NCBI GenBank assembly: GCA_021160885.1
Contig: JAGHBR010000123.1
Location: 1 to 8,115, forward strand
Reading direction: 5' to 3'
DNA: 8,115 nt
Source: Caldisericaceae bacterium
Lineage (GTDB): Bacteria > Calditrichota > Calditrichia > Calditrichales > Calditrichaceae
Part shown: piece by piece, positions 1 to 5,326 of the stretch
Layout: each line of letters begins with the position of its first letter
Numbering within the stretch: the stretch's first letter is position 1
The notes under the pieces: model-generated
The model's database searches: none
Told to the model about the DNA's origin: nothing
Seen by the model: only the letters and a program-made list of their open reading frames with translations
Made by a program: the position numbers and the translations under genes

Positions 1-55
1 GCAAAGCAGCAAATCTTGTAGTAAAAAATAGAAATTCTGTTTATTAATACCAGAT

Positions 56-255
56 GTTATTCTGAGGCGACAGCAATGGCTTCGCCATTGAATATTAAAT
101 TAATGACATTCTGGAGGAATAGTAGTCCCGCTTTAGCGGGGCGAAGAACCACTTCTAAAAGTGATAAGGATTCTTCACTTCACTCAGCTTCGCTCCGTTC
201 CGTTCAGAATGACAGGCGGGATGTCAATAGTAGGAGCGCAGCGGCGAAGAATTCC
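56..255. repeat. Palindrome-rich dispersed repeat (REP/MITE-like), non-coding
   Basis: This gene-free stretch is built from short inverted repeats. An outer pair, TGACATTCTG (104-113) and CAGAATGACA (205-214), matches at 9 of 10 positions. An inner pair, GCGAAGAACC (141-150) and GGATTCTTC (168-176), is nearly complementary. A further arm, GGAGCGCAGCGGCGAAGAA, begins at 233. Separate hairpins are CAATGGC/GCCATTG (74-80/84-90) and CCCGCT/AGCGGG (127-132/135-140). The ATTCTGA...GAAGAATCC style is familiar from dispersed intergenic repeats in FCB-group genomes. A related fragment lies at 7088-7119. The 60-codon frame at 76-258 is made of repeat sequence and is not called a gene. The exact ends of the element are uncertain. 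Confidence 0.6.
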
Positions 256-346
256 TAACTTAAAAGCTCAGAGTTTCTTCAGATATACCGCCTTTGGCGG
301 GAAACAGAGTGCTCTGAAAAATAACTTGCAAAGGAGGTGAATTGGA
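256..346 (+). promoter_or_regulatory. Leader region of the J-protein gene with two small hairpins
   Basis: Between the repeat and the ATG at 347 lie two short perfect hairpins: CCGCC-TTT-GGCGG (288-300) and CAGAG-TG-CTCTG (305-316). No convincing -35/-10 pair, sigma-32-type box or CIRCE element was found. GAGTGCT at 307-313 resembles one CIRCE half-site, but its partner is absent. The hairpins could shape the 5' UTR if transcription starts upstream of them. The transcription start cannot be placed from the sequence. Confidence 0.35.
330..346 (+). promoter_or_regulatory. Extended Shine-Dalgarno of the J-protein gene, complementary to its own 3' UTR
   Basis: AAAGGAGGTGA (330-340) is an 11-base run complementary to the usual 16S rRNA 3' end (known tail ...CACCTCCTTT...). 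The GGAGG core is 9 bases from the ATG at 347. Bases 333-346, which include this core and the spacer up to the ATG, are the exact reverse complement of 1318-1331 in the 3' UTR of the same gene. That complementarity suggests the site can be masked by long-range pairing. The SD itself is certain; its masking is inference. Confidence 0.9.
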
Positions 347-1309
347 ATGAAAAAAGATTACTATGAAATCTTAGGTGTGAGCAAAAATGCCAGTACCGAT
401 GAAATCAAAAAGGCGTACCGAAAACTGGCAGCTAAATACCACCCAGATCGTAATCCGGGGGACAAACATGCCGAAGAGATGTTCAAGCAAATTAATGAGG
501 CTCATTCGGTGTTAACCGATCCGGAAAAGCGAAAGTTGTACGACCGTTTTGGTGAAAACTGGAAACAATTCGAGAACATGGATGAAAAAGCACGTCAGCA
601 ATACGAAAAATACCAGCAGTATCAGCAGAAGGGCAGTTACGCTGGTGCTGGTAACGGCCAGCACTTTGAATGGGATTTTGGCGACCTGTTTGGAAATGCC
701 TTTGGTTCCGGATTTGGCGAAGATTTTTTTAGCACCGTTTTTGGCGGAAGACAGGGTTCGGCCTATGGTGGTCAGAGGCGGCAAAGATCATATCCCATCC
801 CAGGCCAGGATTTGCACGCCGAGCTGGAAATTAGCTTAGAAGAAGCCTATCATGGAACAGCAAAATTGTTTAAGATCAATAATGAAACCATAAAATTAAA
901 AATCAAACCAGGAACCAAAGACGGCCAGATTTTAAAGTTGAAAGGTAAAGGTGGCGCCGGCATTAATGGCGGGCCCAATGGCGACCTGTTGATTACCATC
1001 CACCTGCGGCCTCATCCGGTATTTAAGCGTGTTGGCGATGATTTACACATGGAATTACCAGTTGATCTTTACACGGCAGTTTTAGGCGGAAGTGTTCAGA
1101 TTCAGACTTTAAAAGGAAAAGTTAAAGTCAATATTCCTCCGGAAAGCGGCAATGGTAAAATAATCCGCTTACCAGGCTTGGGCATGCCAAAGGATGCTAA
1201 AAAAAGTCAATTTGGTGATTTGTATTTGAAATTGAATGTACAAATTCCAACGAATTTGTCTGCCAAAGAAAAGGAACTGTTTCGTGAATTAGCCCGGTTA
1301 CGCAAATAA
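347..1309 (+). CDS. cbpA: DnaJ-family co-chaperone without zinc finger (class B, CbpA-like)
   Basis: J-domain co-chaperone expected to deliver unfolded clients to DnaK (Hsp70) in the cytoplasm and stimulate its ATPase. The J domain spans residues 1-70, with HPD at 32-34 inside YHPDRN. A Q/Y/K-rich linker follows (about 80-97), then a glycine/phenylalanine-rich segment (about 107-142), then the DnaJ C-terminal substrate-binding domain (about 154-303) starting at GQDLHAELEISLEEA. The four CxxCxGxG zinc-finger repeats of true DnaJ are absent, so this is a class B protein. Its 320 residues are close to E. coli CbpA (about 306). The start is fixed by the strong SD at 330-340. No cbpM-like modulator gene follows. 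The last codons form the left arm of the terminator hairpin, so translation and termination signals overlap. It could equally be annotated 'dnaJ'; the domain assignment is secure, the symbol less so. Confidence 0.93.
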   Translation: MKKDYYEILGVSKNASTDEIKKAYRKLAAKYHPDRNPGDKHAEEMFKQINEAHSVLTDPEKRKLYDRFGENWKQFENMDEKARQQYEKYQQYQQKGSYAGAGNGQHFEWDFGDLFGNAFGSGFGEDFFSTVFGGRQGSAYGGQRRQRSYPIPGQDLHAELEISLEEAYHGTAKLFKINNETIKLKIKPGTKDGQILKLKGKGGAGINGGPNGDLLITIHLRPHPVFKRVGDDLHMELPVDLYTAVLGGSVQIQTLKGKVKVNIPPESGNGKIIRLPGLGMPKDAKKSQFGDLYLKLNVQIPTNLSAKEKELFRELARLRK

Positions 1310-1350
1310 AATTAAAATCCAATTCACCTCCGCCGGGCTAATTTTTTTAA
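1287..1350 (+). terminator. Large-loop terminator hairpin of the J-protein gene
   Basis: AATTAGCCCGG (1287-1297) pairs perfectly over 11 bp with CCGGGCTAATT (1333-1343), and a T-rich tract follows (1342-1354). The left arm lies in the coding sequence. The 35-nt loop (1298-1332) holds the last codons, the TAA (1307-1309) and the anti-SD segment 1318-1331. A loop this long is unusual for an intrinsic terminator. The arm strength and T-tract still favour termination, and no other candidate lies before the next gene. Confidence 0.75.
1318..1331 (+). promoter_or_regulatory. 3' UTR anti-Shine-Dalgarno element (pairs with 333-346)
   Basis: TCCAATTCACCTCC is the perfect 14-base reverse complement of 333-346. 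It includes CACCTCC, which mimics the 16S rRNA anti-SD tail, plus seven gene-specific bases matching the spacer before the ATG. It lies 9 bases past the stop codon, in the loop of the terminator hairpin, just before its right arm. A known precedent is the S. aureus icaR mRNA, where a 3' UTR motif pairs with the SD and blocks translation. The complementarity is seen directly; its function is inference. Confidence 0.6.
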
Positions 1351-1410
1351 TTTTAAGCCACCTTTTAAACTTTCTGCCAAACTAATCACACATTGAATCA
1401 GATTTTTCCT

Positions 1411-1418
1411 TATATTTG
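1411..1418 (+). promoter_or_regulatory. Possible promoter element upstream of sat (TAnnTTTG-type)
   Basis: TATATTTG matches the Bacteroidota -7 consensus TAnnTTTG. A start just downstream would leave a leader of roughly 45 nt before the sat ATG. No well-spaced -33 TTTG was found; the TTG at 1393-1395 is too close. The match only matters if the host uses a Bacteroidota-like primary sigma factor, which is not established. Confidence 0.25.
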
Positions 1419-1467
1419 CCCCTTAATTGATTGAATAAAGCTGCAATTAAAAAATTAGGAGAGATTA

Positions 1468-2640
1468 ATGAGTACGCATTTGATTCCGCCCCATGGTGGC
1501 GAATTAAAACCTTTGTTATTGGAAGGCGATGCTTTAAAAGAAGCACAGGAAAAAGCCAAAACCTTACCGCAGGTGCGCTTAAGCTCCCGCGAGACGTCCG
1601 ATTTGATCATGCTTGGTATGGGCGCCTTTAGCCCACTCGACGGCTTTATGCGCCAAAAAGATTACAAAACCGTGGTTACCGACATGTTAATGGCCGATGG
1701 CACCCTGTGGCCGATTCCCATTACTCTGTCGGTTCCTAAAGAACAGGCTGATTCCCTTAAAATCGGTAGTGAAGTGGCTCTGATTGACGATGAAACCGGC
1801 ACCTTAATGGGCAGCATGGTTGTTGAAGAAAAATACACATACGATAAAAAGCACGAAGCCATTAACGTTTTCCGCACCGATGAAGAGGCGCATCCCGGGG
1901 TGGCTAAAGTTTACGCCCAACATGATGTTTACCTGGCCGGACCGGTTAAGGTTTTTAGCGAGCTGCATTACCCGCAGGAGTTTGGTGATCACTACGCCCG
2001 CCCGGCAGAAACGCGTAAAATCTTCGCCGAAAAAGGCTGGAAAACCATCGCGGGGTTCCAAACGCGTAACCCCATTCACCGCTCGCACGAATTTGTAACT
2101 AAAATCGCTCTTGAAGTCATTGATGGACTCTTCATTCACCCATTGGTTGGTAAGCTTAAACCTGGTGACATTCCCGCCGATGTGCGCATGAAATGCTACG
2201 AAGTACTTTTAGACAAATACTACCCACGCGAACACGTGGTGTTAAAAGTGTACCCCATGGAAATGCGTTACGGCGGCCCACGGGAGGCTGTGTTACACGC
2301 TATTTTCCGTCAAAATTTTGGCTGTACCCATTTGATTATTGGACGCGACCATGCCGGAGTAGGTAATTACTACGGGCCGTTTGATGCCCAAAAGATTTTC
2401 GAAGAAATTCCTGAAGGTAAACTGCACATTCAGCCTTTGATGATTGACTGGACGTTTTGGTGCTACAAATGTGACGGCATGGCCTCCATGAAAACCTGTC
2501 CGCACGGTAAAGAAGACCGCTTGCTGATCAGCGGCACCAAACTGCGCGAAATGCTCTCCAAAGGCGAACGACCACCTAAGGAATTCAGCCGTCCCGAAGT
2601 AGTGGAAATTTTAATGGACTATTACAAAAACAACGGTTAA
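1468..2640 (+). CDS. sat: Sulfate adenylyltransferase (ATP sulfurylase), homo-oligomeric dissimilatory type
   Basis: Catalyses ATP + sulfate to adenosine 5'-phosphosulfate (APS) + PPi in the cytoplasm; the reverse reaction is used by sulfur oxidisers. Signature motifs are QTRNPIHRSHE (198-208, holding the HxxH pair 204/207), GRDHAGVG (292-299) and ISGTKLRE (354-361). Cys332, Cys335 and Cys344 with His346 (CxxC-x8-CxH) resemble the structural zinc site of bacterial and archaeal Sat proteins. The length of 390 residues fits the single-domain type. There is no fused APS kinase; that activity is encoded by the next gene, 18 nt downstream. It is unrelated to the CysDN heterodimer. AGGAG at 1457-1461 supports the start, and an earlier in-frame start is not needed. 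No aprAB, qmo or PAPS reductase gene is in view, so the direction of flux (assimilation, PAPS supply or dissimilation) is open. Confidence 0.96.
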   Translation: MSTHLIPPHGGELKPLLLEGDALKEAQEKAKTLPQVRLSSRETSDLIMLGMGAFSPLDGFMRQKDYKTVVTDMLMADGTLWPIPITLSVPKEQADSLKIGSEVALIDDETGTLMGSMVVEEKYTYDKKHEAINVFRTDEEAHPGVAKVYAQHDVYLAGPVKVFSELHYPQEFGDHYARPAETRKIFAEKGWKTIAGFQTRNPIHRSHEFVTKIALEVIDGLFIHPLVGKLKPGDIPADVRMKCYEVLLDKYYPREHVVLKVYPMEMRYGGPREAVLHAIFRQNFGCTHLIIGRDHAGVGNYYGPFDAQKIFEEIPEGKLHIQPLMIDWTFWCYKCDGMASMKTCPHGKEDRLLISGTKLREMLSKGERPPKEFSRPEVVEILMDYYKNNG

Positions 2641-2658
2641 AAATCAGGAGACTCATAA

Positions 2659-3264
2659 ATGACCGAACAAAAAGCAACCAATATTGTCTGGCATCCCGCC
2701 ACAATTACCAAGGAAGATCGTGAAAAGCTCTTAAAACAAAAAGGCTGTGTCATCTGGTTTACCGGGCTTTCCGGTTCTGGTAAATCGACCCTGGCGCATG
2801 CCGTGGAAGAAATGCTGTACAAAATGGGACATCTAACCTTTGTGTTAGATGGCGACAACATTCGTCACGGTTTGAACAAAAATCTTGGCTTTTCCCCGGA
2901 AGACCGCGAAGAAAACATTCGCCGCATTGGTGAAGTGGCTAAATTATTCGCTCAGGCCGGCATTATTACCATGACCGCTTTTATTTCGCCTTACCGCAAA
3001 GATCGCGACAAAGCGCGCGCCTTGTTAAATGACGGTGAATTCATCGAAGTATTTGTTAAGGTGCCTTTAGAAGTGGCCGAACAACGCGATCCTAAAGGGC
3101 TGTACAAAAAAGCGCGCGCTGGCGAAATTAAAGAATTTACCGGCATTGATGCACCTTACGAAGAGCCGCTAAATCCAGAATTGGTGATCGATACCAGCAA
3201 ACTTTCACTGGAAGAAAGTGCGCAAATGGTAATCGATTATCTAAAAGAAAAAAAGATCATCTGA
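2659..3264 (+). CDS. cysC: Adenylylsulfate (APS) kinase
   Basis: Phosphorylates the 3'-OH of APS with ATP to give PAPS, the substrate for PAPS reductases or sulfotransferases. The Walker A loop is GLSGSGKST (36-44). DGDNIRHGLN (64-73) and the ISPYR segment (109-113, with the serine that forms a phospho-enzyme in some homologues) are typical of CysC. The signature DPKGLYKKARAGEIKEFTGI lies at 144-163. At 201 residues it is a complete stand-alone enzyme. It sits 18 nt after sat with its own AGGAG (2646-2650), so the two are almost certainly co-transcribed and supply sequential steps. A terminator follows directly. The residue before EQRDPKG is alanine, where many homologues have cysteine; I do not expect that to matter. 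Confidence 0.96.
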   Translation: MTEQKATNIVWHPATITKEDREKLLKQKGCVIWFTGLSGSGKSTLAHAVEEMLYKMGHLTFVLDGDNIRHGLNKNLGFSPEDREENIRRIGEVAKLFAQAGIITMTAFISPYRKDRDKARALLNDGEFIEVFVKVPLEVAEQRDPKGLYKKARAGEIKEFTGIDAPYEEPLNPELVIDTSKLSLEESAQMVIDYLKEKKII

Positions 3265-3289
3265 GTAAAACCGTGCAGATGAATCGTGT

Positions 3290-3321
3290 AAAAGCCTTCT
3301 GCAAAATCAGGGGGCTTTTTT
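3290..3321 (+). terminator. Intrinsic terminator of the sat-cysC operon
   Basis: AAAAGCCTTCTG (3290-3301) pairs with CAGGGGGCTTTT (3308-3319) as a 12-bp stem with two G-U pairs and a 6-nt loop. It ends in a run of six T (3316-3321), then AATTTT. It begins 25 nt after the cysC stop codon. Confidence 0.9.
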
Positions 3322-3363
3322 AATTTTAGAACTTTCGTCTTACTTTTTTAGAACATTCCCCAC

Positions 3364-3459
3364 AAAAATTCTGAAATCTAAGAATTATTCATGGGAAAAA
3401 TTCTGAAAATTTCGAATTTTTCCTTGCAAAAATTCTTTTTACAACTTATCTTCTTTGAA
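3364..3459. repeat. Three direct repeats phased at exactly 32 bp
   Basis: AAAAATTCTGAAA occurs at 3364-3376 and 3396-3408, and its first nine bases recur at 3428-3436, so the units start 32 bp apart each time. Units 1 and 2 match at 24 of 32 positions, including GAATT.TTC in the second half; unit 3 keeps only the head. Within unit 2, GGAAAAATTC (3394-3403) and GAATTTTTCC (3414-3423) form a perfect 10-bp inverted repeat. The array ends about 30 bp before the ATPase start codon. The 32-bp period is about three helical turns, which would place bound proteins on one DNA face. An operator array is the favoured reading; no binding protein is known. Confidence 0.6.
3424..3452 (+). promoter_or_regulatory. 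Weak candidate promoter for the AAA ATPase gene
   Basis: TTGCAA (3424-3429) and TATCTT (3447-3452) are separated by 17 bp; each matches 4 of 6 bases of the sigma-70 consensus. The pair lies across the junction of the second and third 32-bp repeats, so a repressor on the array would cover it. The region is very AT-rich and chance matches are likely. Confidence 0.25.
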
Positions 3460-3488
3460 AGTAATTCACATAAAAAAGTAGAATAATC

Positions 3489-4826
3489 ATGAAACGTTTA
3501 TTATTTGAACAATTGGTGCAGTGGAAAAATAGCAAACATCGTAAACCTTTAGTTCTCAGAGGAGCGAGGCAGGTTGGTAAAACATGGTTACTTACGGAAT
3601 TTGGTAAAACGCATTTTAAAAATGTTCACCATTTCGATTTTGAACGGGATAAAAACACTTTACAGCCTGTTTTTCAGGAAAATCTGTCTCCTAAAACCAT
3701 CATCCGTAATCTGGCTTTAGTTACTGATCAAATGATTGACCCATCAAACGATTTGGTCATTTTCGACGAAATTCAAAACCTTCCAGAAGCGCTTACTTCT
3801 TTAAAATACTTTCAGGAAGAACTTCCTGAATTGGCCGTTTGTGCCGCTGGTTCGTTATTAGGCATTTTACTTTCAGATGTTTCCTTTCCAGTTGGTAAAG
3901 TTGAGTTTTTGACTTTACGTCCCATGAACTTTGAAGAATTTTTAATCAATTACAACAATCCACTATTGTACGAAGCTTTTCTGGAAGGCGTTAATAATTG
4001 GCAGGTACCTGAAGTCGTCCACCAAAAATTGCTTTACCTCTTAAAACAATTTTACATTACCGGCGGCATGCCTGAAATGGTAAAACATTTTTTAGAAGAG
4101 AAAGACCAGTCTCCAGCAGTTTTTCAAATAACTCGCAAAAAACAAAACGATTTGTTAAATGCCTTAAAAGCAGATTTTAGCAAACATTCCGGTAAAGTAA
4201 ATGCCTTGCACATTACCTCGGTTTACGAAAACGTCTCAATACAACTTTCGCAATATACCGATGATTCTGTAAAACGCTTTCGCTTTAAAGATGTAATAAA
4301 AGGCAAAAAAGGATACGTTGAATTGCAAGGCCCTATTTCATGGTTAGAAAACGCTCAATTGGTCATCAAAGTTTTAATTGACAATCGAGCGGCGCTGCCG
4401 TTACGCAGTTTTTGCAAAGAAAATTTCTTTAAATTGTATTTAAACGATATTGGACTCTTAGGCGCCCAATTAGACATTCCACCTTCGGCTATTTTGTTAA
4501 GTAACTACGGCACAACTAAAGGCTTTTTTGTGGAAAATTTTGTAGCCACTGAATTGCAAACCGCCATAGAAGGCCAACTATTTGCCTGGAACGAGCGAAC
4601 CTCTGAAATCGAATTTTTACTCACCAGGGAAGACCAGATTATTCCGGTTGAAGTAAAATCCGGTTTAAGAACCAAAACCAAAAGTTTGCAACAATTTATT
4701 CTTAAGTACAATCCTTCGATTGCCATTGTTCTTTCAGAAAAACCGTTTTTCGAGAAAGATCGGATTAAGAAAAATGTTCCTCTGTACTACGCCGGCAAGC
4801 TTTTAGAAATGCTACGAACTGATTAA
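3489..4826 (+). CDS. AAA_14 / DUF4143-type P-loop ATPase
   Basis: Member of the large family of stand-alone bacterial and archaeal ATPases with an N-terminal AAA_14 domain and a C-terminal DUF4143 domain; the biological role is not established. Visible motifs are Walker A GARQVGKT (25-32), Walker B LVIFDEIQ (89-96), AAGSLLGI (119-126, the sensor-1-like box) and PVGKVEFLTLRPMNFEEFL (134-152). The C-terminal part carries EIEFLL (373-378) and VEVKSG (387-392), which fit the PD-(D/E)XK nuclease-like fold described for this family. The 445-residue length is normal. There is no good SD before the ATG; the leader is AT-rich (AAAAAAGTAGAATAATC), so translation may be weak or leader-dependent. The gene looks more AT-rich than sat and cysC. 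It stands alone after a terminator and overlaps the convergent small gene by 15 nt. Such genes are often scattered and laterally mobile (family knowledge). Confidence 0.88.
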   Translation: MKRLLFEQLVQWKNSKHRKPLVLRGARQVGKTWLLTEFGKTHFKNVHHFDFERDKNTLQPVFQENLSPKTIIRNLALVTDQMIDPSNDLVIFDEIQNLPEALTSLKYFQEELPELAVCAAGSLLGILLSDVSFPVGKVEFLTLRPMNFEEFLINYNNPLLYEAFLEGVNNWQVPEVVHQKLLYLLKQFYITGGMPEMVKHFLEEKDQSPAVFQITRKKQNDLLNALKADFSKHSGKVNALHITSVYENVSIQLSQYTDDSVKRFRFKDVIKGKKGYVELQGPISWLENAQLVIKVLIDNRAALPLRSFCKENFFKLYLNDIGLLGAQLDIPPSAILLSNYGTTKGFFVENFVATELQTAIEGQLFAWNERTSEIEFLLTREDQIIPVEVKSGLRTKTKSLQQFILKYNPSIAIVLSEKPFFEKDRIKKNVPLYYAGKLLEMLRTD

Positions 4827-5078
4827 TACAGACCATACTTCATATCGTTGGTTGTAGCGTAAAATGTAAATTTCTCCTTCTGAGGTTAGTACTTTAAAAT
4901 AAGTGTAATTCGGGCGACCTGCCACGGGACTCCCTTCGTACCAGCGATCCAAAATTTCTACTACAGCATGAGTCTTTCCCTGAAATTGAAAACGGATGGG
5001 CCGTTCGGCTTTTTTGGCTCCATCATAAGTTTTAACATCAACAATAGCAAAAACCATTTTTCGTCGTTTCATGATCAC
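4812..5078 (-). CDS. Small conserved-looking protein of unknown function (DUF6504-like?)
   Basis: An 88-residue basic and aromatic-rich protein with no signal peptide or membrane segment. RPIRFQFQGKTHAVVEILDRWYEG (26-49) and YTYFKVLTSEGEIYILRYN (58-76) resemble small beta-rich domains of the DUF6504 kind; I recognise the style but cannot confirm the family. The start is uncertain: ATGs at codons 1, 3 and 8 are all possible and none has a clear SD. The last 15 nt overlap the end of the ATPase gene on the other strand, and no terminator separates the two. Its promoter must lie in the same region that drives hsp20 in the opposite direction. The coherent alternation of hydrophobic and polar residues argues for a real gene rather than a shadow. 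Confidence 0.65.
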   Translation of the reverse strand: MIMKRRKMVFAIVDVKTYDGAKKAERPIRFQFQGKTHAVVEILDRWYEGSPVAGRPNYTYFKVLTSEGEIYILRYNQRYEVWSVLISS

Positions 5079-5254
5079 AAATTAATTTTGTAATATGGGG
5101 AAAGCAAACAATCTTTAAAAATGGCAGAGACTCTGTCAAAGGTAAAGAATTTAGTCTGTCAGCTCTTCATCTGTTTTTATTGTCCAACATTACAAATTTC
5201 AACGGTAGTTTTGTAACTTATTAAAAATCAATTAGCTAAAATATTAAACAAAAA

Positions 5255-5282
5255 TTGGCACAGGTTTTGTAATGTGAATAAT
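5255..5282 (+). promoter_or_regulatory. Candidate hsp20 promoter (overlapping sigma-70-like and sigma-54-like readings)
   Basis: TTGGCA (5255-5260) and AATAAT (5277-5282), 16 bp apart, each match 5 of 6 bases of the sigma-70 consensus. The same bases contain TGGCAC-N5-TTGT (5256-5270). This matches the sigma-54 pattern TGGCAC-N5-TTGC with correct spacing and one change, T for C in the -12 GC. A start near 5290 would give a leader of about 35-40 nt before the ATG. The sigma-70 reading is preferred. Confidence 0.45.
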
Positions 5283-5310
5283 CAGAAAAATGAAATAAAA
5301 CCTAACAATG

Positions 5311-5326
5311 AAAGGAGGTGAGAGCC
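5311..5326 (+). promoter_or_regulatory. Extended Shine-Dalgarno that fixes the hsp20 start
   Basis: AAAGGAGGTGA (5311-5321) is the same 11-base sequence that precedes the J-protein gene. Its GGAGG core is 8 bases from the ATG at 5327. A GTG at 5318 is in frame, but it lies inside the SD and cannot be the start. Confidence 0.9.

Larger units (their letters stand above)
5079..5326. promoter_or_regulatory. Divergent regulatory region with repeated TTTTGTAA boxes
   Basis: This 248-bp AT-rich region separates the minus-strand small gene from hsp20. TTTTGTAA occurs three times in the hsp20 direction (5086-5093, 5209-5216, 5265-5272) and once inverted, in ACATTACAAA (5187-5196). The latter is the exact 10-bp reverse complement of TTTGTAATGT (5266-5275). 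A near-palindrome, CAGAG-A-CTCTG, lies at 5125-5135. On the minus strand TTGACA (5139 to 5134) is a perfect -35, but only a poor -10 (TAAAGA) follows. The boxes may be operator or promoter elements. Confidence 0.4.

Noticed and set aside
76..258. 60-codon frame near the window start as a gene
   Set aside because: It lies wholly in palindromic repeat sequence, has no SD, and its low-complexity serine/arginine-rich product is typical of translated repeats.
289..313. CIRCE (HrcA) operator upstream of the J-protein gene
   Set aside because: GAGTGCT at 307-313 resembles one half-site, but the position required for the other half (289-297) reads CGCCTTTGG, not TTAGCACTC.
512..839. Frames on both strands inside the J-protein gene, and similar frames in sat, cysC, mobA and the DUF72 gene
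   Set aside because: They are shadows of well-supported genes, lack SDs and give no recognisable domains.
3364..3459. CRISPR array
   Set aside because: The period is only 32 bp in total, the units diverge along their length, and there are no spacers or cas genes.
3489..4826. The AAA ATPase gene as part of a defence or toxin-antitoxin system
   Set aside because: It stands alone, has no effector partner beside it, and its family has no settled defence role; the convergent small protein shows no toxin or antitoxin features.
5318..5326. GTG at 5318 as the hsp20 start
   Set aside because: The codon is part of the SD itself; ATG at 5327 has ideal spacing.
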